This document shows, one piece after another, positions 54,653-63,566 of a stretch of DNA of 64,000 nucleotides (position 1 is the first letter of the stretch; every line of letters begins with the position of its first letter). The DNA is taken from the NCBI GenBank assembly GCA_947501275.1, contig CANMVD010000002.1, positions 1 to 64,000 of the forward strand, written 5' to 3'. This DNA comes from an uncultured Tateyamaria sp. (GTDB lineage: Bacteria > Pseudomonadota > Alphaproteobacteria > Rhodobacterales > Rhodobacteraceae). A model generated the notes under the pieces. It did not search any database. It saw nothing but the letters and a program-made list of their open reading frames with translations, and was not told the DNA's origin. A program made the translations under genes and the position numbers.

Positions 54653-55807
54653 TTAGAGCCCCATCGCCGATTTGATCTGGTCGAGAACACCGGAGAGCAA
54701 TTCGGGGTTGTCTCGCGCTTGCTCAAGACCGGTTTTGAGTGTGGTCTTTTGCAACGTGCCCATGTCTGAGCCGTCAATCATTTCGATCACCTGATCAAAA
54801 TCGAACCCGTCGGCGGTCAGCAGATCAGCGATCCCGGTTGAAGCCGCTTCCTCGGTACCGTCAGTGGCGGTTTCGGCAGCGCTGTCTACAGCCTCTTCTG
54901 CGGCTGTTTCAGTTGCGGCCTCCGTTGCTTCGCTGGCTGCGTCTGTGGCAGATTCCGTTGCTGTCTCGACTGCATCCGTGGCTGTTTCTGCAGTTGCGTC
55001 AGCAGCGTCTGTTGTCGCCTCTGCGGCATCTGTGGCCGTATCCGCAGCGGCATCAACCGCATCCGAGGCAGCCTCCGTTGTGGCCTCAGCCGCGTCTGTT
55101 GCCGTTTCGGTCGCCGCGTCAACAGCGTCGCTTGCGGCCTCAGTTGTTGCCTCGGCGGCATCAGTTGCCGTCTCTGTGGCCGCGTCTGCTGCATCTGTTG
55201 CGGTTTCGGTGGCCGCCTCTGCTGCGTCTGTCGCCGCATCGGTTGCAGCGTCAGCCGTGTCTGCAACTGCATCTGTCGCCGCCTCGGTGGCTTCGGATGC
55301 CGCGTCTGCCGCATCGCTGGCAGTTTCTGTTGCCGCATCCACTGCATCGCTACCCGCTTCGGTAGCACTGTCAACGGCGTCCGAAGCTGCATCTACTGCC
55401 CCCTCCGCGGTCTCCTCAACCACGTTCACGGCGTCCTCCACAGCGTCTGCCGCCGCATCCGCCACACCTTCAGCCGCGTCTGTGGCTGCATCAACGGCAT
55501 CGGATGCCACATCCGCAGCAGCGTCAACCGCATCCCCAGCAGCGTCGGCCGTCGCTTCGGCCGCGTCTGTTGCGCCCTCAACCACAGTGTCAACCGCGTC
55601 ACCCGCCGCTTCAACTGCGCTTTCAACGGCACCTTCCGTGGCTTCAACGGCGTCGCCCACTGCATCACTTGCACTGTCCAGCGCAGCCGGTGCATTCACT
55701 GCATCAGCCGCGTCTGTCAGCGCTTCTTGCGGCGACTTGCCGGAATACAGCAAATACGCGGCCCCGGCGATCACAGCCGCCAGCACGATCCAAATTAGAT
55801 TTTTCAT
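54653..55807 (-). CDS. Membrane-anchored Ala/Thr/Asp-rich 11-mer repeat protein
   Basis: The 384-residue protein starts with a membrane anchor ([20 protein letters not shown]). From residue 28 to about 320 it is low-complexity and built of Ala, Asp, Thr, Glu, Val and Ser. Its clearest part is a tandem of 11-residue units ([44 protein letters not shown]). The layout resembles LEA group 3 and synuclein-type amphipathic helices but with acidic charge and almost no Lys. Residues 323-384 form a folded-looking C-terminal domain ([20 protein letters not shown]). ATG at 55807. Function unknown. Confidence 0.85.
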   Translation of the reverse strand: MKNLIWIVLAAVIAGAAYLLYSGKSPQEALTDAADAVNAPAALDSASDAVGDAVEATEGAVESAVEAAGDAVDTVVEGATDAAEATADAAGDAVDAAADVASDAVDAATDAAEGVADAAADAVEDAVNVVEETAEGAVDAASDAVDSATEAGSDAVDAATETASDAADAASEATEAATDAVADTADAATDAATDAAEAATETATDAADAATETATDAAEATTEAASDAVDAATETATDAAEATTEAASDAVDAAADTATDAAEATTDAADATAETATDAVETATESATDAASEATEAATETAAEEAVDSAAETATDGTEEAASTGIADLLTADGFDFDQVIEMIDGSDMGTLQKTTLKTGLEQARDNPELLSGVLDQIKSAMGL

Positions 55808-56009
55808 GTCCCAGTCCTTTGTCTTGATCCCAAATCCGCGCAATGCGTGTATTGGTTCTGGGCTGTCAGATGCGCGCCCCGAAGGAAAGGTTCAAGGGGG
55901 AAAATCAACCATTTCGGCGCAACATAGCCGATTTGCGGGGTTGAAGCGGACGCCCCCGCAAGTTAGGTTTTGGCCTCAATTTATCAGCAACGACCAAAGG
56001 ACGACCACC

Positions 56010-56561
56010 ATCGCTCGCAGACCCCATAACGCGCCGCCGCAACGCGACACCGGCCCGCGCGTCAACGACAAGATCCGCGCCAACGAAATCCGCCTGATCG
56101 GCGCCGACGGCGAAAACGTCGGAGTCGTCACACCCATGAAGGCCATGGACATGGCAGACGAAGCCGGGCTTGACCTGGTTGAAATCTCGCCCAATGCCTC
56201 GCCGCCCGTGTGCAAAATCATGGATTTCGGCAAGTTCAAATACGAACAGCAAAAGCGCGAGAGCGAAGCCCGCAAGAAGCAGAAGATCATCGAGATCAAA
56301 GAGGTCAAGTTCCGTCCCAACACAGACAGCAACGACTACGACGTCAAGATGCGCAATGTCTTCAAGTTTCTCGAAAACGGCGACAAGGTGAAAATCACTC
56401 TGCGTTTCCGTGGTCGCGAGATGGCGCACCAGAACCTTGGACGTGAGTTGCTGGAACGCGTGGCCGAAGATACCAAGGACGCGGGCAAGGTCGAGAACTT
56501 TCCAAAGATGGAAGGCCGCCAGATGGTCATGTTGATCGGCCCGTTGCCAAGCAAGGGCTGA
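56010..56561 (+). CDS. infC: Translation initiation factor IF-3, AUC start
   Basis: The 183-residue IF-3 has [22 protein letters not shown], the linker [14 protein letters not shown] and the C-terminal domain [18 protein letters not shown], and ends [10 protein letters not shown]. The start cannot be an ATG. The first in-frame one is about 40 codons inside the N-terminal domain, while AAAGGA is 8 bases before an ATC at 56010. Non-AUG starts on infC allow IF-3 to repress its own translation. The gene is divergent from the 11-mer repeat gene. Confidence 0.95.
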   Translation: MARRPHNAPPQRDTGPRVNDKIRANEIRLIGADGENVGVVTPMKAMDMADEAGLDLVEISPNASPPVCKIMDFGKFKYEQQKRESEARKKQKIIEIKEVKFRPNTDSNDYDVKMRNVFKFLENGDKVKITLRFRGREMAHQNLGRELLERVAEDTKDAGKVENFPKMEGRQMVMLIGPLPSKG

Positions 56562-56858
56562 TCATTCCTAGCTAGACTAGGGCGAACAGGTGGGCATTGC
56601 TGTCGCGATGCCCACTAATCTATCTTAAGACACACACCTGCCGCGCGTCGCCTCTGCCATGAGGTGCAGGCAGGAAGGGCCTTCCAATACTCTATTGATC
56701 TGCGGACAGTGCCGAGGCGCCGTCAGCCTATCACCTGTCTGACGCACACAGCCCGCGCCCCATCGCCGGCCCATTGCGCGAATTAACCACGCGCCTCGCC
56801 CGGCATTTGTGCAAAAATCGCCGCCTCATTCATCAGATCAGACCCAGCCGATGCGCGA
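56562..56858. other. Non-coding region after infC
   Basis: About 300 bases between infC and a convergent orphan gene. A perfect 8-bp inverted repeat GTGGGCAT/ATGCCCAC at 56590-56615 is probably the infC terminator, although no U run follows. The rest shows no coding frame with a ribosome site. Confidence 0.45.
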
Positions 56859-57176
56859 TCAAGGATCTTCCGTCTCCACAATTACCAGCGCCTGCACAAA
56901 GCCACTGTACGGATCATCGAACCCTCCGGAATCGCGCAGACCGACCTCAGCCCGAACTGTTACCGCGTCATTTTCAAACCGCTCCACGCGCACAGAGACT
57001 TCCTGCTCCAGCACGTGGTGGTCCCCATTGTCAAAACGCAACCGGAACCCCTGTAGCGCGACATCCGCCCGTCGCAAACGACGTCCAAAATGCACGGTGA
57101 CGGCGTTGCTCTGCCGGTCAGAGCCCCCTGTGCCTGGGTTAAAAACAAGTGTTACCGTTTCAAATCGGACTGCCAT
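56859..57176 (-). CDS. Conserved-looking hypothetical protein
   Basis: The 105-residue protein starts MAVRFETVTLVFNPGTGG, with AAAGGA about 8 bases upstream, and is rich in beta-type segments (ALQGFRLRFDNGDHHVLEQE, RVERFENDAVTVRAEVGLRD). It ends QALVIVETEDP. No signal peptide or cofactor motif is visible, and I do not recognise the family. It is divergent from the SDR gene. A longer in-frame extension upstream is antisense to the SDR and unlikely. Confidence 0.6.
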   Translation of the reverse strand: MAVRFETVTLVFNPGTGGSDRQSNAVTVHFGRRLRRADVALQGFRLRFDNGDHHVLEQEVSVRVERFENDAVTVRAEVGLRDSGGFDDPYSGFVQALVIVETEDP

Positions 57177-57329
57177 GGGAAAAATCCTTTTGTCATAAGC
57201 CGGAATGGAGCGTTCTTGCTCTGCACACATCCTATCACATGCGTAACCGCACTGTAGCTGGCTATGCCTTGACCTTCCCCGGACAGCCCCGCACAACGGC
57301 ATGACCCAACTCAAGATGCGGAGTGTTCG

Positions 57330-58079
57330 ATGCCTGAATTTGCCCACTATCCCAGCCTCAAGGATGTCGCGGTACTGGTCACAGGCGGTGCCTCGGGCAT
57401 CGGGCGCATCACGGTCGAAGCATTTGCCGAACAGGGCGCAAAGGTCGCATTCCTGGACCGCGACGCGGCGGCCTCGGCGGAGGTTACCCACACCACAGGT
57501 GCGCACCACGCTTTGTGCGATCTGCGCGACATAGCCGCAACCCAAGCTGCCATCGCGTCGCTGGCAAAACAGATTGGCCCCTTCATGGTTCTGGTCAACA
57601 ATGCCGCCCGCGACGACCGCCACGACTGGCGCGACGTGACGCCCGAGTATTGGGACGAACGGATGGACACCAACCTGCGCCACATGTTCTTTGCCATGCA
57701 AGCCGTCGCCCCCGGCATGATCGAGGCAGGCAAAGGGTCGATCATCAATCTCGGGTCCAATTCATGGTGGGAAGCGGTGGGCAACTTCCCCGCCTACGCC
57801 ACAGCCAAAGCAGCGGTGCATGGCCTTACCCGGACCATGGCGCGCGACCTTGGCGGACACCGTATCCGCGTCAACACAGTGGTGCCCGGCTGGATCATGA
57901 CAGAGCGTCAGAAAGAGCTGTGGGCGACCCCTGAAGCGCTCGAGGCGCACCGACAGAACCAATGCCTGCCTGACCTGATCGATCCGGTCTACGTGGCCCG
58001 CATGGTGCTGTGGTTGGCCTCGGACGACGCAGCCATGTGTACGGCCAGCAATTTCATGGTGGAGGCGGGCTCGGTTTAG
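57330..58079 (+). CDS. SDR family oxidoreductase
   Basis: The 249-residue protein is a classical short-chain dehydrogenase: VLVTGGASGIGRITVEAF (nucleotide loop), the NNAA motif in LVNNAARDD, and the catalytic YATAKAAVHGLTR (Y-x3-K) after NLGSNSWW. It likely uses NAD with an Asp at the second strand end (FLDRDA). Relatives act on sugars or polyols, but the substrate is unknown. Confidence 0.92.
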   Translation: MPEFAHYPSLKDVAVLVTGGASGIGRITVEAFAEQGAKVAFLDRDAAASAEVTHTTGAHHALCDLRDIAATQAAIASLAKQIGPFMVLVNNAARDDRHDWRDVTPEYWDERMDTNLRHMFFAMQAVAPGMIEAGKGSIINLGSNSWWEAVGNFPAYATAKAAVHGLTRTMARDLGGHRIRVNTVVPGWIMTERQKELWATPEALEAHRQNQCLPDLIDPVYVARMVLWLASDDAAMCTASNFMVEAGSV

Positions 58080-58570
58080 GGCAAATCCACCCCTGCAGAT
58101 CTGGCAGCCCCGACCAGACGCAGCACATGACCGTACTCTGCTGCCATCACGCAGACCGCCCGATTGAGTGCGGCGTCATATTGGCTTGCGCATGCCGCAG
58201 CTTCGCCTGTCTCACTGCCAAGCTGCGCCAAAGTGCGCGTGTAGCGGCGTTCCTCAAATCCTCCGCCTTCGATCTCATCGGGTAAAACCGCAAGGCCACG
58301 CGCAACATAAGATCGCATCGCCTCTGACAATTCTTCAAGGCAGGCAAGCGGCGCAACAGTCCGAGATGTCTCACACAAGCTGGCAGCAATCACGGCACAT
58401 TGGTTTTGCATCAATGGCCGCATGACGTCGTCGATGTGTTCAACCGCTTTGACACAACCAATAATGTCCACACGAGGCGACATTGTTTCTTGCGCAGTGA
58501 CAACACCCGGCATGGAAAACGGGGCCGCCAACAGACCGCCCCGCAATAGATTTCTTAACTCTGCAATCAC
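58076..58570 (-). CDS. Hypothetical secreted protein, last gene of the cox operon
   Basis: The 164-residue protein has a probable signal peptide (MIAELRNLLRGGLLAAPFSM...AQE) and five cysteines spread over the mature part (GCVKAV, NQCAVIA, LCETS, ACLEEL, ACASQYD, VCVMAAE), suggesting disulfides. The ATG overlaps the stop of coxM (ATGA), so it is translated as part of the operon. No family is recognised. It ends 4 bases into the convergent SDR gene. Confidence 0.75.
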   Translation of the reverse strand: MIAELRNLLRGGLLAAPFSMPGVVTAQETMSPRVDIIGCVKAVEHIDDVMRPLMQNQCAVIAASLCETSRTVAPLACLEELSEAMRSYVARGLAVLPDEIEGGGFEERRYTRTLAQLGSETGEAAACASQYDAALNRAVCVMAAEYGHVLRLVGAARSAGVDLP

Positions 58571-59358
58571 GCCGCAGCCGCAACCGCCCGTTTGGTCATC
58601 ACAGCACAGAGATGCGCGCGGTAGGCGCCCGTGCCATGCAGATCGGAAATCATGTCATCCCCGCTCAACGACAACCCATCCAGCGCATCGGCCGAGAAAT
58701 TCGCAGACAAGGCCGCCTCGGCCTCCGCCCAGCGAAACACCCCGTCATTTGACGCGCCGGTAATGGCCACACGGACACCGTCGGCGTATTTGGCAACGTA
58801 AACGCCCACCAATGCAAAGCGCGAGGCTGGCTGCACAAACTTCTGGTAGTTCGCCTTTTCCGGCACAGGAAAGCGCACCTCGGTGATAATCTCACCCTCG
58901 TCCAGCGCGGTCGTGAACATGCCCTGAAAATAATCATCCGCCGCAATCTCGCGAGCATTGGTGACGATGGTCGCCCCAGATGCGAGGGCTGCCGCAGGAT
59001 AACAGGCCGACGGGTCATTGTTGGCCAGAGATCCGCCAATGGTGCCGCGATTGCGCACCGCAGGATCGCCAATATGAGCCGCCGTGGCCGCCAGAGCCGG
59101 ATAGGCCGATGCCTCCGCCGCGACAGTTGCATGGGTTGTGGCCCCACCAATGCACACGGACCCATCATCGCCCGCACACACACCCTTCATCTCGGGTATC
59201 GCACTCAAACTTACCAGTTTGTCTGGGCTGGCCAGGCGCTGCTTCAGCGTCGGGATCAACGTCTGCCCACCCCCAAGCGGCTGGCTCTCGCTGCTGTCGG
59301 ACAACTCCTTGACCGCGTCAGCAATGCGCTCGGGCTTTACCACATCAAAATTATACAT
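58567..59358 (-). CDS. coxM: CoxM-type FAD-binding subunit
   Basis: The 263-residue protein is the FAD subunit of a molybdenum hydroxylase. It has FAD-binding motifs GGGQTLIPTLKQRLASP (GG-Q-S/T) and NRGTIGGSLANNDPSA (T-I-G-G), and ends with the CO dehydrogenase flavoprotein C-terminal domain. It takes electrons from the CoxS clusters. The gene follows coxL by 125 bases that hold hairpins. Confidence 0.92.
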   Translation of the reverse strand: MYNFDVVKPERIADAVKELSDSSESQPLGGGQTLIPTLKQRLASPDKLVSLSAIPEMKGVCAGDDGSVCIGGATTHATVAAEASAYPALAATAAHIGDPAVRNRGTIGGSLANNDPSACYPAAALASGATIVTNAREIAADDYFQGMFTTALDEGEIITEVRFPVPEKANYQKFVQPASRFALVGVYVAKYADGVRVAITGASNDGVFRWAEAEAALSANFSADALDGLSLSGDDMISDLHGTGAYRAHLCAVMTKRAVAAAA

Positions 59359-59420
59359 CTCTTTGTCCTTTCCTCAGGCAAAACGATCCAACTTCATCTT
59401 GCCAGGTAAACTTCGGGGGC

Positions 59421-59467
59421 CTGGGGGCTGGCCCCCAGTAAATCACGGGTGTGGGGGTTGGCCCCCA
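59421..59467. repeat. Two GC-rich hairpins between coxL and coxM
   Basis: CTGGGGGC-TG-GCCCCCAG (59421-59438) and TGGGGGT-TG-GCCCCCA (59452-59467) are adjacent near-perfect hairpins. They resemble the hairpin arm of the dispersed repeat at 61905. In an operon they may tune coxM expression. Confidence 0.6.
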
Positions 59468-59483
59468 GTCCCGCTCCCTCTTC

Positions 59484-61844
59484 CTATTGCATCGCTTCCC
59501 AGACACGATCGGGTGACAGCGGCATATCGACATGGGTCACGTCCTTGCCTGCAGATTGCAGTGCATCGACAACCGCGTTCACAACCGCGGGCGGCGATCC
59601 AATGGCCCCGGCCTCGCCGCAGCCTTTCACACCCAACGGATTGTGCGTGCACGGCGTCTGACAGGAATGATCCACATCAAACATCGGAAGATCATCGGCA
59701 CGCGGCATCGCGTATTCCATGTAGGAGGCTGACAGCAACTGCCCATTTTCGTCATAGGCACAGTTCTCAAGCAAGGCCTGCCCGATCCCCTGCGCCAAAC
59801 CACCGTGCACCTGACCGGTGACAATCATCGGGTTGATGATGTTGCCAAAATCATCGGCGGCAGCAAAACGTTCGATGCTCACCTTGCCAGTGTCCGGATC
59901 AACTTCAACTTCACAGGCATAAGCCCCTGAAGGATATGTGAAATTGGACGGATCGTAGAATGCTGTTTCTTCCAGACCCGGCTCAATGTCCTCAAGCGGA
60001 TAGTTATGTGGCACATAAGCGGCAAGTGTCACATCGCCCCACGCCACGGACTTGTCCGTGCCCGCCACGCTAAACGCACCATCCTTCAATTCGATGTCCG
60101 CTTCCGAGGCTTCGAGCAGATGCGAGGCGATCTTCTTGGCCTTGTTGATGATCTTCTCGGTCGCACGAACCATGGCCGACCCACCAACTGCAATCGAACG
60201 CGACCCATAAGTCCCCATGCCCATCGGCACTTTGGAGGTGTCGCCATGCACAATTTCGATCATGTTCTCGTCGATACCGATCATCTCGGCTACCACTTGG
60301 GCAAAGGACGTCTCATGCCCCTGCCCGTGGCTGTGGCTGCCGGTCATTACAACCAGACCACCGGTCGCGTTGACGCGCACGGTGGCAGATTCATACAAAC
60401 CCGCACGCGCACCCAACTGACCAACAAGGTTGGACGGCGCAATGCCGCAGGCCTCGATATAGCAGTTCACACCCAGACCACGCAGCTTGCCATTCTTTTC
60501 GCTCTCCGCGCGCCGGGCATCAAAGCCGCTCCGGTCGATCATCTCTTCGAGCTTATCCATAGTCGCGTGATAGTCCCCTGTGTCATATTCGACCGCCACG
60601 GGCGTGGCATAGGGGAACTCGGTGATAAAGTTCTGACGGCGCAGCGCAATTGGATCCACACCCAGCTCGCGAGCGGCCTTATCAACCACCCGTTCCAGCT
60701 GGAACGTTGCCTCAGGGCGCCCGGCCCCGCGGTAAGCATCCACAGGCACCGTGTTGGTGAAGACAGCCTTCACATTCACATAGATCAGTGGCGTTTTGTA
60801 GTTGCCCGCCATCAGCGTGCCATGCAGCCATGTGGGTACAGAAGGCGCAAAAGTCGACAGATAGGCGCCCATATTGGCATGGGTCTCTGTGCGCAAAGCG
60901 GTAAAGTTGTTCTCCGCGTCCAGCGCCAACTCGATCTTGGTGACGTGATCGCGGCCATGGGCGTCCGAAATGAATGCCTCGGTGCGCGACGAGGTCCACT
61001 TGACGGCCCGGTTGCAGGCCTTGGCCGCAAAGGTGCAAAACGCCTCTTCCTGATAGTGGAAGATCTTGGTGCCAAAGCCGCCGCCTACATCGGGGGCCAC
61101 AACACGCAACTTGTGTTCAGGGATGCCCAGTACAAAGGCGCCCATCAACAGGCGGATGACGTGGGGGTTTTGCGATGTTGTATAAAGCGTGTGCTCATCT
61201 GTCCCACGGGAATAGTCACCCACAGCCACGCGTGGTTCCATCGGATTGGCCACCAAACGGTTGTTGACCAACTCCAGTGTGGTGACATGGGCCGCCGCTT
61301 CAAAGGCCGCATCGGTGGCCGCCTTGTTTTCCTCAACAAAGCCCCAGTCATAGCACAGGTTGTTTTCCAGATCGTCATGGACCTTGGTTGCACCAGAGGC
61401 CAGCGCGGCCTTCATATCGACAACAGCCGGCAGCTCGGTGATGTCGACAACGATGGCCTCAGCCGCATCGCGGGCCTGCTCCAGAGTTTCGGCAACAACC
61501 GCGGCAATCGGTTCGCCCACATGACGCACCTTGCCGGTGGCCAGCACCGGGTGGGCAGGTTCCTGCATCGGCGCACCATGCTTGTCCGTCACTTGCCAAC
61601 CGCAGGGGATCGATCCAACACCCTCGAAATCAGTTGCCGTAAACACCCGCACCACACCCGGCATGGCCGAGGCCGCCGAAGTGTCCACAGAATTCAACGT
61701 CCCGTGCGCCATGTCCGAGCGCAGGAAGTACACATAGGCCTGACCGTTTACATTGATGTCATCCGTATAATTCCCAACCCCTGTCAGAAACCGAACGTCC
61801 TCGCGCCGCTTGCTGCTGGCACCGATTCCACCGTCCTTTGGCAT
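59484..61844 (-). CDS. coxL: CoxL form II molybdenum hydroxylase large subunit
   Basis: The 786-residue protein is a xanthine dehydrogenase family molybdenum-binding subunit. The signature [10 protein letters not shown] marks form II (BMS type) rather than true form I CO dehydrogenase, which has AYxCSFR. The C-terminal [20 protein letters not shown] holds the catalytic Glu. It may oxidise CO slowly or a different aldehyde or heterocycle. It is part of a complete subunit set with coxS and coxM. Confidence 0.92.
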   Translation of the reverse strand: MPKDGGIGASSKRREDVRFLTGVGNYTDDINVNGQAYVYFLRSDMAHGTLNSVDTSAASAMPGVVRVFTATDFEGVGSIPCGWQVTDKHGAPMQEPAHPVLATGKVRHVGEPIAAVVAETLEQARDAAEAIVVDITELPAVVDMKAALASGATKVHDDLENNLCYDWGFVEENKAATDAAFEAAAHVTTLELVNNRLVANPMEPRVAVGDYSRGTDEHTLYTTSQNPHVIRLLMGAFVLGIPEHKLRVVAPDVGGGFGTKIFHYQEEAFCTFAAKACNRAVKWTSSRTEAFISDAHGRDHVTKIELALDAENNFTALRTETHANMGAYLSTFAPSVPTWLHGTLMAGNYKTPLIYVNVKAVFTNTVPVDAYRGAGRPEATFQLERVVDKAARELGVDPIALRRQNFITEFPYATPVAVEYDTGDYHATMDKLEEMIDRSGFDARRAESEKNGKLRGLGVNCYIEACGIAPSNLVGQLGARAGLYESATVRVNATGGLVVMTGSHSHGQGHETSFAQVVAEMIGIDENMIEIVHGDTSKVPMGMGTYGSRSIAVGGSAMVRATEKIINKAKKIASHLLEASEADIELKDGAFSVAGTDKSVAWGDVTLAAYVPHNYPLEDIEPGLEETAFYDPSNFTYPSGAYACEVEVDPDTGKVSIERFAAADDFGNIINPMIVTGQVHGGLAQGIGQALLENCAYDENGQLLSASYMEYAMPRADDLPMFDVDHSCQTPCTHNPLGVKGCGEAGAIGSPPAVVNAVVDALQSAGKDVTHVDMPLSPDRVWEAMQ

Positions 61845-61904
61845 TGATATTCCTCCCTAAAATCGTGATGCAGGGTTTGCCCTGCCTTGTCCGTGCCCGC
61901 GTGT

Positions 61905-61950
61905 TTCTTCTGACGAAAAATACCACGGGGGTCCGGGGGCTGGCCCCCGG
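61905..61950. repeat. Dispersed repeat with hairpin, second copy
   Basis: The 27-base block at 61905-61931 matches that at 40064-40090 except for one base. It is followed by a perfect hairpin CCGGGGGC-TG-GCCCCCGG at 61933-61950. It sits between coxS and coxL in the middle of an operon, where it may dampen transcription. Confidence 0.75.
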
Positions 61951-61960
61951 TCAACGTCGC

Positions 61961-62446
61961 TTACTCTGCGGCCATCGCGCCGACATCCTGCCCGGATGCC
62001 GCCATGATCGCCTTGACGATGTTGTGGTAGCCCGTACAGCGGCAGATATTGCCCTCAAGATAGGCGCGCACCTCTGCTTCGGACGGCTTGGGGTTCTCTT
62101 TCAGCAATGCCGCAGCCGACATCACCATGCCCGGCGTGCAGAACCCGCATTGCAGTCCGTGATGATCCTGAAACGCCTGCTGAATTACGTTGAGCGACCC
62201 ATCAGCCCCGGCCTGACCTTCGATGGTGGACACCTCTGAGCCGTCCGCTTCCATGGCCAGCATGGTGCAGGACTTCACCGCCTGCCCATCAACATGCACG
62301 ACGCAGGCCCCACATTGGGATGTGTCACAGCCCACATGGGTCCCCGTCAGATGCAATTGATCGCGCAAAAATGACGACAAAAGCGTGCGGCCTTCCACGT
62401 CCCCGGACGCAGCCTTGCCGTTCACGGTCATTGAGACCTGTGTCAT
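61961..62446 (-). CDS. coxS: CoxS-type [2Fe-2S] subunit
   Basis: The 161-residue protein carries the two [2Fe-2S] clusters: [16 protein letters not shown] with the plant-type motif and [12 protein letters not shown] with [13 protein letters not shown]. It passes electrons from the molybdenum site to FAD in CoxM. Start [15 protein letters not shown] at 62446 is preceded by GGGAGGATC. Confidence 0.95.
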   Translation of the reverse strand: MTQVSMTVNGKAASGDVEGRTLLSSFLRDQLHLTGTHVGCDTSQCGACVVHVDGQAVKSCTMLAMEADGSEVSTIEGQAGADGSLNVIQQAFQDHHGLQCGFCTPGMVMSAAALLKENPKPSEAEVRAYLEGNICRCTGYHNIVKAIMAASGQDVGAMAAE

Positions 62447-62573
62447 GTTGATCCTCCCTTAATCACAATTTTTGTTTGAGGGGAGTTAAGCATGGGGAAC
62501 CGCACTTGAGAACACTAATTTTGCGCACGTCCCGGAAATCGCAAGATTGGGCAAACCGTTAGGGCGCACAGAT

Positions 62574-63566
62574 CTAGCCGTCTCTTGGGCGTGGTCGGGT
62601 TGGTATTTCCTTGAGCAACCCACCCACTCCCATGGCAGAAATGTCGGTTTGGGTCAGGGGAACCCCACAGATCAACCGCTCCAGCACCCAATCTGCGCCA
62701 TTAAGCGCAGGTGAGCGCGCACAACCCGGCAATCCAATGACAGGCCGGCCGTTCACATCCCCGAAAAACAGCAGGTTTCCGGGGTCTACGGGCATACCAT
62801 AAGCTTCAACCTGCCCCCCGGCCGCGCGCAGGGCATCTGGTGCCACATCACGCGGATCAGAGGTGGCGGATGCCGTCAAGATGAACACGATCTCGCCCGG
62901 CGCCTCTGTGATAGCCTTGGCAATGGCAGTTGTGTCGTGGAGGACAACCACGCGGGAGCTCATCTGCAGCCCCAGGCGATCCATACGCCCCACCATTGCA
63001 GCACGCCCCTTGGGCGATGGCGTGTCAGAGCCGACCTGCGTTTCGATCAGGCTCACCAATGACAGCGCAGGCGGGATCACATGCAGGGCTGCGCACCCCA
63101 CACGGCAGACCTTATCAACCGCTTCCTGCGGCACGGCATATGAGATGATCTTGATCGTGGCGACCATCGTGTCTGCTTCGACCCGATGCCAGTGCGGAAC
63201 TGTGGCCAATGTGATCATGGGATCGACGCTGTTTAACGCGGCAACCTTGTCGCCGGAGATATCAACAATGCCTGGGCCCGTTGCGTAGAGGTTCACGCGC
63301 CCAGCCCCGGCCCCGCTGATGCGCAACCCCTGTTGCAACGGCTGCGGCACCAACGCATGAGCCACCCGCTGCGCTGCCGTGTTCTCATCCACGTCATTTG
63401 GTTCAAGGCGTGCCACGACAAGCGTTTCGTGCCCTGCCGCCGCGAGGTCTTGCAGATGTGTTGCGGCCAACACCGTTCCTTTCGGAACGCGGGCTGATGA
63501 AGCCTTCATCGAATGGGCCAACACAGCGCCTTCTGCTTCGGCCAGTGGCACGGCACCAAAGATCAT
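62574..63566 (-). CDS. Molybdopterin-binding protein of the cox operon
   Basis: The 330-residue protein has a MoCF-biosynthesis-like C-terminal domain (VVVLHDTTAIAKAITEAPGE, VIGLPGCARSPALNGADWVL) and an N-terminal part starting MIFGAVPLAEAEGAVLAHS. Such proteins accompany molybdenum hydroxylase operons and are thought to help cofactor insertion or modification. The ATG overlaps the stop of the XdhC-like gene. Confidence 0.82.
   Translation of the reverse strand: MIFGAVPLAEAEGAVLAHSMKASSARVPKGTVLAATHLQDLAAAGHETLVVARLEPNDVDENTAAQRVAHALVPQPLQQGLRISGAGAGRVNLYATGPGIVDISGDKVAALNSVDPMITLATVPHWHRVEADTMVATIKIISYAVPQEAVDKVCRVGCAALHVIPPALSLVSLIETQVGSDTPSPKGRAAMVGRMDRLGLQMSSRVVVLHDTTAIAKAITEAPGEIVFILTASATSDPRDVAPDALRAAGGQVEAYGMPVDPGNLLFFGDVNGRPVIGLPGCARSPALNGADWVLERLICGVPLTQTDISAMGVGGLLKEIPTRPRPRDG

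Noticed and set aside
54864-56561. 565-residue open frame antisense to the repeat gene and running into infC
   Set aside because: The upstream part is the complement of GC-rich low-complexity codons, giving Ala/Ser/Val repeats by chance. Only the part from 56010, infC, has family features.
57177-57701. In-frame upstream extension of the 105-residue orphan, from a TTG codon
   Set aside because: It is antisense to the SDR gene, and a better ATG with AAAGGA lies at 57176.
60006-61847. 613-residue plus-strand frame opposite coxL
   Set aside because: Antisense shadow of coxL, rich in His and Arg with no ribosome site or motif.
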